Shown in pieces: positions 1-7,642 of a stretch of 64,000 nt of DNA. The notes under the pieces were generated by a model, which was not told where the DNA came from, did no database searches, and was given only the letters and a program-made list of their open reading frames with translations. Source of the stretch: Quadrisphaera sp. RL12-1S (GTDB lineage: Bacteria; Actinomycetota; Actinomycetes; Actinomycetales; Quadrisphaeraceae); contig NZ_JACNME010000004.1 of assembly GCF_014270065.1 (NCBI RefSeq), forward strand, positions 372,001 through 436,000, written 5' to 3'. Position 1 is the first letter of the stretch, and each line of letters starts with the position of its first letter. The translations under genes were made by a program, and so were the position numbers.

Positions 1-499
1 GTTCCTGTCCGGCCGGGTGGGGGAGCGGTTCGCCGTGCGCAACTCCGGCGCGTCGATCGTCGTCGAGGGCACGGGCGACCACGCCTGCGAGTACATGACC
101 GGCGGCGTCGTCGTCGTCCTCGGGCAGACCGGCCGCAACGTCGGTGCGGGGATGTCCGGCGGCACCGCCTACGTGCTCGACCTCGTGCCGGACAAGCTCA
201 ACGCCGCGGCCGTCCGCAGCGGTGAGCTGACCTCGCGCCCCCTGGCCGAGGGGAGCGACGCCGAGCGCGAGCTCGTCGCCCGCCTGCTGGCCCGCCACGT
301 CGAGGAGACCGGCTCCGCCGTCGCCGCGTCGCTGCTGGAGGGCGGCGCGCTCTCGGGCGAGGCGCTCAGCAGGTTCACGGCACTCGTCCCGCGCGACTTC
401 GCGCGCGTCACCGCGCTGCGCGAGGCAGCCATCGCCGAGGGGAACGACCCCGACGGCGCCGACGTCTGGCAGCAGATCATGGAGGCCGTCCGTGGCTGA
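1..499 (+). CDS. gltB: Glutamate synthase large subunit, C-terminal end (partial)
   Basis: This is the last ~165 residues of the large (alpha) subunit of NADPH-dependent glutamate synthase, which makes two glutamates from glutamine and 2-oxoglutarate in the cytoplasm. The frame is open from base 2, so the 5' end lies outside the window. The visible part is the GXGXG right-handed beta-helix domain: [20 protein letters not shown] is typical of the C-terminal GltB domain that shapes the ammonia tunnel interface. It overlaps gltD by 8 bases, which implies one transcript and translational coupling. The amidotransferase and FMN/Fe-S domains are not in the window, so their integrity cannot be judged. 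Confidence 0.95.
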   Translation, partial: FLSGRVGERFAVRNSGASIVVEGTGDHACEYMTGGVVVVLGQTGRNVGAGMSGGTAYVLDLVPDKLNAAAVRSGELTSRPLAEGSDAERELVARLLARHVEETGSAVAASLLEGGALSGEALSRFTALVPRDFARVTALREAAIAEGNDPDGADVWQQIMEAVRG

Positions 500-1973
500 C
501 CCCCGAGGGTTCCTCACCACCCCCACCCGCGAGAACGCCCCGCGCCGGCCGGTGCCCGTGCGCATCAAGGACTGGCGCGAGGTCTACGAGCCGGTCGAGC
601 CGGGCGTGCTGTCCCGCCAGGCCGGTCGCTGCATGGACTGCGGCATCCCGTTCTGCCACAACGGCTGCCCGCTGGGGAACCTCATCCCCGAGTGGAACGA
701 CCTCACGCGCCGCGGCGACTTCCGCGAGGCGATCGAGCAGCTGCACGCCACCAACAACTTCCCGGAGTTCACCGGCAAGCTGTGCCCCGCCCCGTGCGAG
801 GCGGCGTGCGTGCTGGGGATCAACCAGGACCCGGTGACCATCAAGCTGGTCGAGGAGTCGATCATCGAGCGCGCCTGGGACGAGGGCTGGGTGCAGCCCC
901 TGCCGCCCGAGCGCCTCACCGGCAAGACCGTGGCCGTCATCGGCTCCGGTCCCGCAGGGCTGGCGGCCGCCCAGCAGCTCACGCGCGCCGGGCACACCGT
1001 GGCGGTCTACGAGCGCGACGACGCCCTGGGCGGCCTCATGCGCTACGGCGTGCCCGAGTACAAGATGGAGAAGCGCCACATCGACCGGCGCGTGGCGCAG
1101 ATGGAGGCGGAGGGCACGCGCTTCCGCACCGGGGTGGACGTCGGCGGAGACGTCGACGCCGCCCGCCTGGCCGACCGGTACGACGCCGTGGTCATGGCCG
1201 TCGGCGCGCTGCAGCCGCGTGAGCTCGACGTGCCCGGCCGGGACCTGCGCGGCGTGCTCCAGGCCATGGAGTTCCTGCCGCAGGGCAACAAGCTGGCCCT
1301 GGGTCAGCCCGTGCCCGACTCGGTGCCCGCGGAGAAGCGCCTGACGGCCGAGGGCAAGGACGTCATCATCATCGGCGCCGGTGACACCGGTGCGGACTGC
1401 CTGGGCACCGTGCTGCGGCAGAACCCGAGGTCGGTGACGCAGCTCGCGATCGGCCCGACCCCGCCGCCGGACCGCACGGGCAACCAGCCGTGGCCGACCT
1501 ACCCGCTGGTGTTCCGCACCTCCTCGGCCCACGAGGAGGGCGGCGAGCGCGTCTACACCGCGTCCACCACCGAGCTGGTCGACGACGGCGAGGGCGGCGT
1601 GAAGGCCCTGCGCATGGTCGAGGTCGTGCGCCACCCGGACAGGTCGTACACGGTGGTCGAGGGGTCCGAGCGCGAGCTGCCCGCGCAGCTGGTGCTCCTG
1701 GCGCTGGGCTTCTCCGGCGTCGAGAAGATGCCCATGGTCGAGCAGCTGGGCCTCGAGGTCGGCCGTGACGGTGCCCTCGTGCGCGATGCGGGCTGGCAGT
1801 CCTCGCGGCCCGGCACGTTCGTGGTGGGCGACGCCGGCCGCGGCGCCAGCCTCATCGTGTGGGCCATCGCGGAGGGCCGCGCCTGCGCGGCGGCGGTCGA
1901 CGAGTTCCTCACGGGGCGCCCGAGCACCCTGCCGGCGCCCGTGACCCCGTCCGCCCGTCCGCTCGTCGTCTGA
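492..1973 (+). CDS. gltD: Glutamate synthase small subunit
   Basis: The beta subunit of glutamate synthase (493 aa) takes electrons from NADPH through FAD and passes them to the large subunit. The N-terminal part carries the cysteine clusters for 4Fe-4S centres (CMDCGIPFC, then CPAPCEAAC). An FAD-binding Rossmann motif ([10 protein letters not shown]) follows near residue 153 and a second dinucleotide site ([11 protein letters not shown]) near residue 294. Length and motif order are normal for the family. The GTG start lies inside the end of gltB (8-base overlap), so the pair is co-translated. A strong hairpin follows the stop codon and probably ends the operon. Confidence 0.97.
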   Translation: MADPRGFLTTPTRENAPRRPVPVRIKDWREVYEPVEPGVLSRQAGRCMDCGIPFCHNGCPLGNLIPEWNDLTRRGDFREAIEQLHATNNFPEFTGKLCPAPCEAACVLGINQDPVTIKLVEESIIERAWDEGWVQPLPPERLTGKTVAVIGSGPAGLAAAQQLTRAGHTVAVYERDDALGGLMRYGVPEYKMEKRHIDRRVAQMEAEGTRFRTGVDVGGDVDAARLADRYDAVVMAVGALQPRELDVPGRDLRGVLQAMEFLPQGNKLALGQPVPDSVPAEKRLTAEGKDVIIIGAGDTGADCLGTVLRQNPRSVTQLAIGPTPPPDRTGNQPWPTYPLVFRTSSAHEEGGERVYTASTTELVDDGEGGVKALRMVEVVRHPDRSYTVVEGSERELPAQLVLLALGFSGVEKMPMVEQLGLEVGRDGALVRDAGWQSSRPGTFVVGDAGRGASLIVWAIAEGRACAAAVDEFLTGRPSTLPAPVTPSARPLVV

Positions 1974-1981
1974 CGGGTCGT

Positions 1982-2012
1982 CCGGCGGTGGGACCGACGG
2001 TCCCACCGCCGG
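1982..2012 (+). terminator. Rho-independent-type hairpin after gltBD
   Basis: A 14-bp perfect stem (CCGGCGGTGGGACC with its complement) with a 3-nt loop starts 8 bases after the gltD stop. There is no T tract, as is usual for high-GC actinobacteria. It separates gltBD from the pyk promoter region. Confidence 0.75.
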
Positions 2013-2049
2013 GCGCCAGTCGCCCGGCGCCCGGCCCAGGTGAACGGGA

Positions 2050-2063
2050 TGTGAACGTTCACA
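2050..2063. promoter_or_regulatory. Perfect palindrome TGTGAACGTTCACA, LacI/GalR-type operator candidate upstream of pyk
   Basis: A 14-bp perfect palindrome with central CG lies about 50 bp upstream of the pyk -10 hexamer. The shape TGTGA-ACGT-TCACA resembles symmetric LacI-family operators and the CcpA cre consensus. It is not a canonical CRP/GlxR site, whose half-sites are separated by six bases rather than four. The position suits a regulator of pyruvate kinase. The binding protein is unknown and not encoded nearby. Confidence 0.55.
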
Positions 2064-2113
2064 CCCGGACCCGTGGTGGGTGCCCCCGAGGTCAGCGCCG
2101 CTCGGCGCGGGCC

Positions 2114-2119
2114 TAGGGT
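2114..2119 (+). promoter_or_regulatory. -10 element of pyk (leaderless type)
   Basis: TAGGGT is followed by exactly 7 bases and the ATG at 2127. Initiation 6-8 bases downstream of the hexamer would place the first transcribed base at or next to the A of the start codon, so pyk is probably a leaderless mRNA. No Shine-Dalgarno sequence is present. Confidence 0.7.
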
Positions 2120-2126
2120 TGGGTCC

Positions 2127-3548
2127 ATGCGCCGCGCGAAGATCGTCTGCACGCTGGGGCCTGCACTGGACACCCCGGAACGGATGGCAGCCGTCATCGA
2201 GGCCGGGATGGACGTCGCCCGCCTCAACATGTCCCACGGTGACCAGGCCGACCACCTGCGTCGCTACAACCTCGTCCGCAAGGCCAGCGACGCCGCCGGC
2301 CACGCGGTCGCGATCCTGGCCGACCTCCAGGGCCCCAAGATCCGCCTCGGTCGCTTCACGGACGGCCCGCACCTGCTGGCCGTCGGTGACAGCTTCACCA
2401 TCACCACCGAGGACGTCCCGGGCACCAAGGAGATCTGCTCCACCACCTACAAGGGCCTCGCCGGTGACGTGGCCCCCGGTGACCCGCTGCTCATCGACGA
2501 CGGCCGCGTGGGTCTGGAGGTCGTCGCCGTCGACGGGCCCCGCGTGCACACGAAGGTCGTCGTGCCGGGCCCGGTCTCGAACAACAAGGGCATCAACCTG
2601 CCCGGCGTGGCCGTCAGCGTGCCCGCCCTGTCCGACAAGGACGCGGACGACCTGCGCTGGGCGCTGAAGACCGGGGTGGACTTCATCGCGCTGTCGTTCG
2701 TGCGCTCCGGTGCCGACATCGTCGACGTGCACGCGATCATGGACGAGGTGGGCGTCCGCCGCCCCGTCATCGCCAAGGTCGAGAAGCCGCAGGCCGTGGA
2801 CGACCTCGAGGGCATCGTCGCCGCCTTCGACGGCGTCATGGTCGCCCGCGGCGACCTGGGCGTGGAGCTCCCGCTGGAGCAGGTCCCGATCGTGCAGAAG
2901 CGCGCCGTGGAGCTGTGCCGCCGCAACGCCAAGCCGGTCATCGTGGCCACGCAGATGCTCGAGTCGATGATCAGCGCTCCGCGCCCGACCCGCGCCGAGG
3001 CCAGCGACGTCGCCAACGCCGTCCTCGACGGCGCCGACGCGCTGATGCTCTCCGGGGAGACCAGCGTCGGCGAGTTCGCCATCGAGACGGTCCAGACGAT
3101 GGCCCGGATCATCGCGAACACCGAGAAGGAGGCGCTGGACCGGATCCGCCCCCTCGGCACCACGCCCCACACCCAGGGCGGCGCCGTCACCTGGGCGGCC
3201 CGGGCCATCGCCGAGAACATCGGCGCCAGCCAGCTGGTGACGTTCACGGTCTCGGGCGACTCCGCGCGCCGCATGGCCCGCCTGCGCTCCCCGATCCCCG
3301 CGCTGGCGTTCACGCCCGACGCCGCCACGCGCAACCAGCTCGCCCTGACGTGGGGCACGGAGCCGTTCCTGGTGCCCTTCGTCGACACCACCGACGACAT
3401 GGTCGCCCAGGTGGACAAGGCCCTCCTCGACATCCACCGCGTCGAGAACGGCTCCACCGTGGTCATCGTGGCCGGGTCGCTGCCGGGCAAGGTCGGGTCC
3501 ACCAACGCCATCCGCGTGCACCGCGTGGGCGACGCCAAGAACCAGTAG
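2127..3548 (+). CDS. pyk: Pyruvate kinase
   Basis: This enzyme converts phosphoenolpyruvate and ADP to pyruvate and ATP, the last step of glycolysis, in the cytoplasm. The 473-aa product begins [19 protein letters not shown], the conserved family N-terminus. It carries the signature around [12 protein letters not shown], the [17 protein letters not shown] metal/phosphate region and ATQMLESMI, and ends with the usual C-terminal alpha/beta domain. Length is normal. The start was placed at 2127 because the family motif begins there and a TAGGGT hexamer sits 7 bases upstream. It converges with the HTH/LAGLIDADG gene at 3596 with no obvious terminator between them. A LacI-type palindrome upstream suggests carbon-source control. 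Confidence 0.98.
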   Translation: MRRAKIVCTLGPALDTPERMAAVIEAGMDVARLNMSHGDQADHLRRYNLVRKASDAAGHAVAILADLQGPKIRLGRFTDGPHLLAVGDSFTITTEDVPGTKEICSTTYKGLAGDVAPGDPLLIDDGRVGLEVVAVDGPRVHTKVVVPGPVSNNKGINLPGVAVSVPALSDKDADDLRWALKTGVDFIALSFVRSGADIVDVHAIMDEVGVRRPVIAKVEKPQAVDDLEGIVAAFDGVMVARGDLGVELPLEQVPIVQKRAVELCRRNAKPVIVATQMLESMISAPRPTRAEASDVANAVLDGADALMLSGETSVGEFAIETVQTMARIIANTEKEALDRIRPLGTTPHTQGGAVTWAARAIAENIGASQLVTFTVSGDSARRMARLRSPIPALAFTPDAATRNQLALTWGTEPFLVPFVDTTDDMVAQVDKALLDIHRVENGSTVVIVAGSLPGKVGSTNAIRVHRVGDAKNQ

Positions 3549-3595
3549 GACGACGACGGCCGAGGGGCGTTGGGGCTGGCCCGGCGGGGGAGCGG

Positions 3596-4387
3596 TCAGC
3601 TCTTGGGGCCGACGTGCTCGTCCAGCAGCGCCACGGACGCCCTCCGGGCCACGGAGACCACGTCGCGGCGAGGGTGCGTGTGCGCAGCCCCCAGCCGGTC
3701 CAGTGCGGCGCAGCAGATGCCGATGATGTCGGTCGAGGCGTTGCTGAAGAGGTAGCGGGGGTAGCCCTCGTAGCGCTGCCCGTTCGCCCCGACCGCCCAG
3801 TTCTGCACGCGGCAGCCGTCGCTGTGGAACAGGCCGCGCAGCAACCGCCCGGGGTGCTCGTCGACGATCTCCTGCTGCCACGGCTCCAGCACGATGGGGC
3901 GGTCGTGCTTGCGCCCCTCCCCGTGCTGGGGGAAGACGCACGGCCAGTGGTGCCACGAGGCGCTGATGGCGCTGCACCCCTTCAGGCGCCGCCGCCAGAC
4001 GCTCGTGCCGGGCTTCACCGCCCGGATGGACGCCTCGACCTCCTCGTTGAGCGCGGGGTAGCGGTCGTCGTTGTAGATCGCCAGGAGCCGTGACGTCCCG
4101 CGAGCGAGCGCGATGTGCCCATCGCCGAGGTACCAGCCCAGGAGGTGGGCGTACGCGGACTCGTCCAGCGCGCCGCCCTCGCAGCGCGGGCAGGGAGCGG
4201 ATCCGGTGCGGCCTGGAGCGCTGGTCAGCTCCTCCCGGCGGATGCGCCGTCGCCACCGCCGGATCGTGTTCACGCAGATGCCGAGCTGCTGGGCGACCTC
4301 GGCGTCGGTGGAGCCGGCCTCGCGGAGACGGGCGGCTTCCTGGAGCACGGGCCAGGGGGTCGGGGCGGGCACAGGAAGATCGAACAC
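3596..4387 (-). CDS. Helix-turn-helix plus LAGLIDADG homing-endonuclease-like protein
   Basis: The product is about 263 aa. The N-terminal ~55 residues look like a resolvase/sigma-type helix-turn-helix ([19 protein letters not shown]). A CPRC pair follows, then two LAGLIDADG-like helices: [14 protein letters not shown] and [14 protein letters not shown], each ending in a potentially catalytic aspartate. This is the layout of a single-chain LAGLIDADG nuclease or a derived DNA-binding protein. The GTG start at 4387 was chosen because longer frames run into the tRNA gene; no clear Shine-Dalgarno is visible. The gene begins 30 bases after the 3' end of tRNA-Leu on the same strand and may be transcribed with it. 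It is not inside an intron or intein. Substrate and role are unknown: a free-standing homing nuclease or a domesticated regulator are both possible. Confidence 0.8.
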   Translation of the reverse strand: MFDLPVPAPTPWPVLQEAARLREAGSTDAEVAQQLGICVNTIRRWRRRIRREELTSAPGRTGSAPCPRCEGGALDESAYAHLLGWYLGDGHIALARGTSRLLAIYNDDRYPALNEEVEASIRAVKPGTSVWRRRLKGCSAISASWHHWPCVFPQHGEGRKHDRPIVLEPWQQEIVDEHPGRLLRGLFHSDGCRVQNWAVGANGQRYEGYPRYLFSNASTDIIGICCAALDRLGAAHTHPRRDVVSVARRASVALLDEHVGPKS

Positions 4388-4417
4388 GCGACCACCGACA
4401 GTGCCTGAGGACCTGCG

Positions 4418-4500
4418 TGCCGGGTGCGGGATTCGAACCCGCACGCCCTCTCGGGCAGAGACTTTTGAGGTCTCGGTGTCTGCCGTTCCACCAACCCGGC
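4418..4500 (-). tRNA. tRNA-Leu (anticodon CAA)
   Basis: The 83-nt minus-strand transcript folds as a type II tRNA. The acceptor stem is GCCGGGT/ACCCGGC with discriminator A. The anticodon stem GAGAC/GTCTC encloses the loop CTCAAAA, giving anticodon CAA. The variable arm is long (GCCC-GAGA-GGGC), and the T arm is GCGGG-TTCGAAT-CCCGC. No CCA is encoded. The anticodon and long variable arm identify tRNA-Leu reading UUG, a rare codon in such GC-rich DNA. Confidence 0.97.
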
Positions 4501-4544
4501 GTCTGTCGCGGGATCACCATGTCATGGCGCTGCGCGACGCCCAC

Positions 4545-4550
4545 TAAAGT
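4545..4550 (+). promoter_or_regulatory. -10 element of pdtaR (leaderless type)
   Basis: TAAAGT lies 7 bases before the GTG at 4558, and there is no Shine-Dalgarno sequence. It is the most A/T-rich hexamer in the tRNA-pdtaR gap and supports the chosen start. Confidence 0.7.
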
Positions 4551-4557
4551 ACCGGTC

Positions 4558-5169
4558 GTGAGTGAGCAGGGTACCCAGGCGGAGCCGGGCGCAGGGCCGC
4601 GTCGGCGCGTCGTCGTCGCGGAGGACGAGGCGATCATCCGCCTCGACGTCGTCGAGATCCTCCGCGAGGCGGGCTACGACGTGGTCGGGGAGGCCGGCGA
4701 CGGCGAGAGCGCCGTCCGCCTCGTCGAGGAGCTCCAGCCCGACCTGGTGGTCATGGACGTGAAGATGCCCGTCATGGACGGCATCAGCGCCGCCGAGCGC
4801 ATCGGCAAGGCGCGCCTGGCGCCCGTCGTCCTCCTCACGGCGTTCTCCCAGCGCGAGCTCGTGGACCGCGCCCGGGACGCCGGCGCCATGGCCTACGTGG
4901 TCAAGCCGTTCACGTCCGCTGACCTGCTGCCCGCCGTCGAGATCGCCGTCTCCCGCTTCCAGGAGATCGCCGACCTCGAGGAGGAGGTGGCCGACCTGAC
5001 CGAGCGCTTCGAGACCCGCAAGCGCGTCGAGCGGGCCAAGGGCCTGCTCATGACCCGCATGGGCCTGTCCGAGCCCGAGGCGTTCCGCTGGATCCAGAAG
5101 ACCTCGATGGACCGCCGCCTCACCATGCGCGAGGTCGCGGACGCCGTGCTGAGCCAGGTCAGCAGCTGA
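4558..5169 (+). CDS. pdtaR: ANTAR-domain response regulator, PdtaR-like
   Basis: This 203-aa two-domain regulator has a CheY-like receiver (residues ~17-135) and a C-terminal ANTAR RNA-binding domain (~145-200). The receiver has the acidic pair ED near residue 22, the phospho-acceptor aspartate at about 67 ([12 protein letters not shown]) and the lysine in VVKPF. The ANTAR part ([20 protein letters not shown]) has the conserved three-helix pattern. Phosphorylated PdtaR proteins act as transcription antiterminators by binding dual-hairpin RNAs. The partner kinase PdtaS is not in this window. Position next to pyk and upstream of polA/rpsA matches mycobacterial and streptomycete gene order. The GTG start follows a leaderless-type -10. 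Confidence 0.95.
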   Translation: MSEQGTQAEPGAGPRRRVVVAEDEAIIRLDVVEILREAGYDVVGEAGDGESAVRLVEELQPDLVVMDVKMPVMDGISAAERIGKARLAPVVLLTAFSQRELVDRARDAGAMAYVVKPFTSADLLPAVEIAVSRFQEIADLEEEVADLTERFETRKRVERAKGLLMTRMGLSEPEAFRWIQKTSMDRRLTMREVADAVLSQVSS

Positions 5170-5184
5170 CCCGGGCCTGACGCG

Positions 5185-5203
5185 CGGTGACGGGCGGTCA
5201 CCG
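5185..5203 (+). terminator. Weak hairpin after pdtaR
   Basis: CGGTGAC and its perfect complement form a 7-bp stem with a 5-nt loop, 15 bases after the pdtaR stop. It may be a terminator, but it is much shorter than the other operon-end hairpins in the window. Confidence 0.35.
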
Positions 5204-5260
5204 GGGGTGCGGAGCGCAACTCACAGCACCTTCGGAGGCCGCCCGCAGTCGCGTCTGAGG

Positions 5261-5277
5261 TCCGTGTAGGTCACGGA
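5261..5277. promoter_or_regulatory. Inverted repeat TCCGTG-N5-CACGGA in the binding-protein leader
   Basis: Two perfect 6-bp half-sites separated by five bases (TAGGT) lie 107 bp before the liv binding-protein start. The spacer forms a possible -10 (TAGGTC), so a repressor bound here would cover the promoter. No regulator gene is adjacent, so the assignment is structural only. Confidence 0.45.
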
Positions 5278-5384
5278 TGCACAACAACCGAGGTCAGCAC
5301 CTCCACGGGCGGGCACCACGGCGTCTACGGTCGCCAGACCCGCGCGGCGCCGCACGTGAGCGCCGCACCCCCGAGAGGACCTCC

Positions 5385-6692
5385 ATGATCCGATCCCTGC
5401 GCGGAGCCGGCGTGTTCGCCGTGCTCGGTGTCGCCTCCCTCACCCTCGCCGCGTGCGGCGGTGGCAGCAGCGACCCCGCTGCCAGCTCGACCGCGTCCGG
5501 GAGCACCAGTGCGTCCGCGAGCAGCAACAAGAGCACGGAGCAGGCTCCCGTCGAGCCCGGTGACGGCACGCTGACCATCGGCTCACTGCTCCCGCAGACG
5601 GGATCGCTGGCCTTCCTCGGTCCGCCGGAGTTCGCCGGCGTGCAGCTGGCGATCAACGACATCAACGCGGCCGGCGGCTTCAACAACAAGGACGTCGTCT
5701 ACAACCAGACGGACTCCGGTGACACCACCACCGACATCGCCTCGCAGTCGGTGCAGAAGCTGCTGTCGGCCAAGACCGACGCCATCGTCGGCGCCGCCTC
5801 CTCGGGCGTGTCCAAGAACGTCATCGACGCCATCACCGGCGCCGGCGTGCTGCAGATCAGCCCGGCCAACACCTCGCCGGACTTCACCACTTACCCCGAC
5901 CGCGGCCTGTACTGGCGCACGGCGCCGTCGGACGTCCTCCAGGGCCGCGTCATGGGTGACCTGCTCCTGCAGGACAACCACCTCGACGTCGCCACCATCA
6001 CCCTGGACGACCCGTACGGCTCGGGTCTGCAGACCAACATCGCCAAGTCGCTCGAGGCCGGCGGCGGCAAGATCGTCAAGAACTCGGTCTTCAACCCGGA
6101 CGCCGCCACGTTCGACTCCAACGTCTCCGAGATCGCCGCCGCGAAGCCGGAGGCCGTCGTCGTCATCGGCTTCCAGCAGACCGTGCAGATCGTCCAGGCG
6201 ATGATCACGCAGGGCATCGGCCCGGACAAGATGCCGATCTACTTCGTGGACGGCAACCTGGCCGACTACTCCAGCAACTTCTCCGCCGGCCAGCTGAAGG
6301 GCGTCAAGGGCACCTTGCCCGGCGCCAAGACCAGCGACGACTTCCGCCAGCGCCTGCTGCAGGTGGACCCGTCCCTGAAGGACTTCAGCTACGCGCCCGA
6401 GTCCTACGACGCGACCGTGCTGGTGGCCCTCGCCGCGCACGCCGCCAAGAACGACAGCGGCACCGGCATCGCCTCCAAGATGCAGGAGGTCTCCGAGGGC
6501 GGCACCAAGTGCACCTCCTACAAGGAGTGCCTGGACCTCATGGACAAGGGCACCGACATCGACTACGACGGCTACTCGGGCCCGATCGACTTCAGCGCCC
6601 AGGGTGACCCGACCAAGGCGACGATCGGCATCTACCAGTACGGCGACGACAACAAGTACACCAACGTCGACTACATCACCGGCTCCCTGTGA
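5385..6692 (+). CDS. livK: Branched-chain amino-acid-type ABC transporter substrate-binding lipoprotein
   Basis: This is a periplasmic-type ligand-binding protein (435 aa, type I fold, Peripla_BP_6) anchored outside the membrane. A lipoprotein signal peptide ends in LAAC with the lipidated cysteine at residue 24, followed by a Ser/Ala linker to about residue 55. The mature domain begins TLTIGSLLPQTGSLAFLGPP, typical of Leu/Ile/Val or amide/urea binders. The ATG at 5385 has GAGAGG seven bases upstream and directly precedes the signal peptide. Its permease and ATPase genes lie next door on the opposite strand (livHMGF), so the binding protein is transcribed separately from its transporter. The ligand cannot be fixed from sequence. 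Confidence 0.92.
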   Translation: MIRSLRGAGVFAVLGVASLTLAACGGGSSDPAASSTASGSTSASASSNKSTEQAPVEPGDGTLTIGSLLPQTGSLAFLGPPEFAGVQLAINDINAAGGFNNKDVVYNQTDSGDTTTDIASQSVQKLLSAKTDAIVGAASSGVSKNVIDAITGAGVLQISPANTSPDFTTYPDRGLYWRTAPSDVLQGRVMGDLLLQDNHLDVATITLDDPYGSGLQTNIAKSLEAGGGKIVKNSVFNPDAATFDSNVSEIAAAKPEAVVVIGFQQTVQIVQAMITQGIGPDKMPIYFVDGNLADYSSNFSAGQLKGVKGTLPGAKTSDDFRQRLLQVDPSLKDFSYAPESYDATVLVALAAHAAKNDSGTGIASKMQEVSEGGTKCTSYKECLDLMDKGTDIDYDGYSGPIDFSAQGDPTKATIGIYQYGDDNKYTNVDYITGSL

Positions 6693-6713
6693 CCCGCAGG
6701 TAGCCACCGCGCC

Positions 6714-6748
6714 GAGGGCGCCGCTCCCCACCCGGGGGCGGCGCCCTC
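6714..6748 (+). terminator. Terminator hairpin after the liv binding protein
   Basis: The arms GAGGGCGCCGC and GCGGCGCCCTC form a perfect 11-bp stem around a 13-nt loop, 21 bases after the stop codon. It is the first of two hairpins between the convergent liv genes. Confidence 0.75.
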
Positions 6749-6801
6749 GCTGCGTCGGAGGGCTCGTGCGGGGGAGGGGGACGTCGGGGACGACGGGGAC
6801 G

Positions 6802-6843
6802 ACGACGAGGGGCGCCACCCGGCCGGGTGGCGCCCCTCGTCGT
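6802..6843. terminator. Long bidirectional terminator between convergent liv genes
   Basis: A perfect 19-bp stem (ACGACGAGGGGCGCCACCC and its complement) closes on a GGCC tetranucleotide. It lies 14 bases beyond the livF stop. Being symmetrical, it can serve livF on the minus strand and back up the first hairpin for the plus strand. Confidence 0.85.
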
Positions 6844-6856
6844 CGGTGCGGGCCGC

Positions 6857-7642
6857 TCAGTTCTTGGCGAGCGTGCCCAGGTAGAGCTCGATGACCTTCG
6901 GGTCGCTGGCGAGGTCGCGGCCGGTGCCCGTGTAGGCGTTGCGGCCCTGGTCCAGCACGTACGCGCGGTCGCAGATCTGCAGGCAGCGCGCGGCGTTCTG
7001 CTCGACCATGACCACCGAGGTGCCGGTCTTGTTGATCTGCCGGGTGCGCAGGAACACCTCGTCCTGCATGGCCGGGGACAGGCCCGCGCTGGGCTCGTCC
7101 AGCAGCAGCACCGACGGGTCCATCATGAGGGCCCGGCCCATGGCCACCATCTGGCGCTCACCGCCGGACAGCGACCCGGCGCGCTGGGCGCGGCGGGTGC
7201 CGAGGGCGGGGAAGAGCTCGGTGACCACGTCGAAGCGCTCCTTGAAGCGCGACGGCGCCTGGTAGCAGCCCATCTGCAGGTTCTCCTCGATGGTCAGCGA
7301 GGGGAACACGTTGTTGTTCTGCGGCACGAAGCCGACGCCCTGGCGGACCAGCTTGTCGGCGCGCAGGCCGGCGATCTCCTCGCCCTTGAGCGTGACGCTG
7401 CCGGACCGGATCTTCACCAGCCCGAACAGGGCCTTGAGGAACGTCGACTTGCCGGCGCCGTTGGGGCCGATGATGCCCACCAGCTCACCGGCGTGGCAGT
7501 ACAGGTCGGTGCCGTTGAGGATGTTGACGCCGGGGAAGTAGCCCGCCACCAGCTCGTCGGCCCGCAGGACCGCGCCCTCGGCGGCGGCCACGTGCACCGA
7601 CCGGTCCTCGATGGTGGTGGACCCAGCGCGAGCGCCGCTCAT
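6857..7642 (-). CDS. livF: Branched-chain amino-acid ABC transporter ATPase
   Basis: LivF-type ATPase of the importer (261 aa), one of two nucleotide-binding subunits on the cytoplasmic face. It has the Walker A sequence GPNGAGKSTFLKAL near residue 56, the signature SGGERQMVAMGRAL, the Walker B VLLLDEPSAGLSP and a switch histidine replaced by glutamine in VVMVEQNA, as is common in LivF. The N-terminal ~20 residues extend beyond the usual start. It overlaps livG by four bases (ATGA) and is the last gene of livHMGF. A bidirectional hairpin follows. Confidence 0.95.
   Translation of the reverse strand: MSGARAGSTTIEDRSVHVAAAEGAVLRADELVAGYFPGVNILNGTDLYCHAGELVGIIGPNGAGKSTFLKALFGLVKIRSGSVTLKGEEIAGLRADKLVRQGVGFVPQNNNVFPSLTIEENLQMGCYQAPSRFKERFDVVTELFPALGTRRAQRAGSLSGGERQMVAMGRALMMDPSVLLLDEPSAGLSPAMQDEVFLRTRQINKTGTSVVMVEQNAARCLQICDRAYVLDQGRNAYTGTGRDLASDPKVIELYLGTLAKN

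Noticed and set aside
2050-2063. CRP/GlxR site at pyk
   Set aside because: The half-sites TGTGA and TCACA fit, but they are four bases apart instead of six, so a LacI-type operator is the better reading.
4388-4444. Upstream extension of the HTH/LAGLIDADG gene into the tRNA
   Set aside because: An ATG at 4444 lies inside tRNA-Leu and adds only residues encoded by the tRNA 3' half, so GTG 4387 was used.
477-4637. Minus-strand frame of ~1,386 codons across gltD, pyk and the tRNA
   Set aside because: Antisense to well-identified genes and passing through the tRNA; no recognisable protein. Shadow of GC bias.
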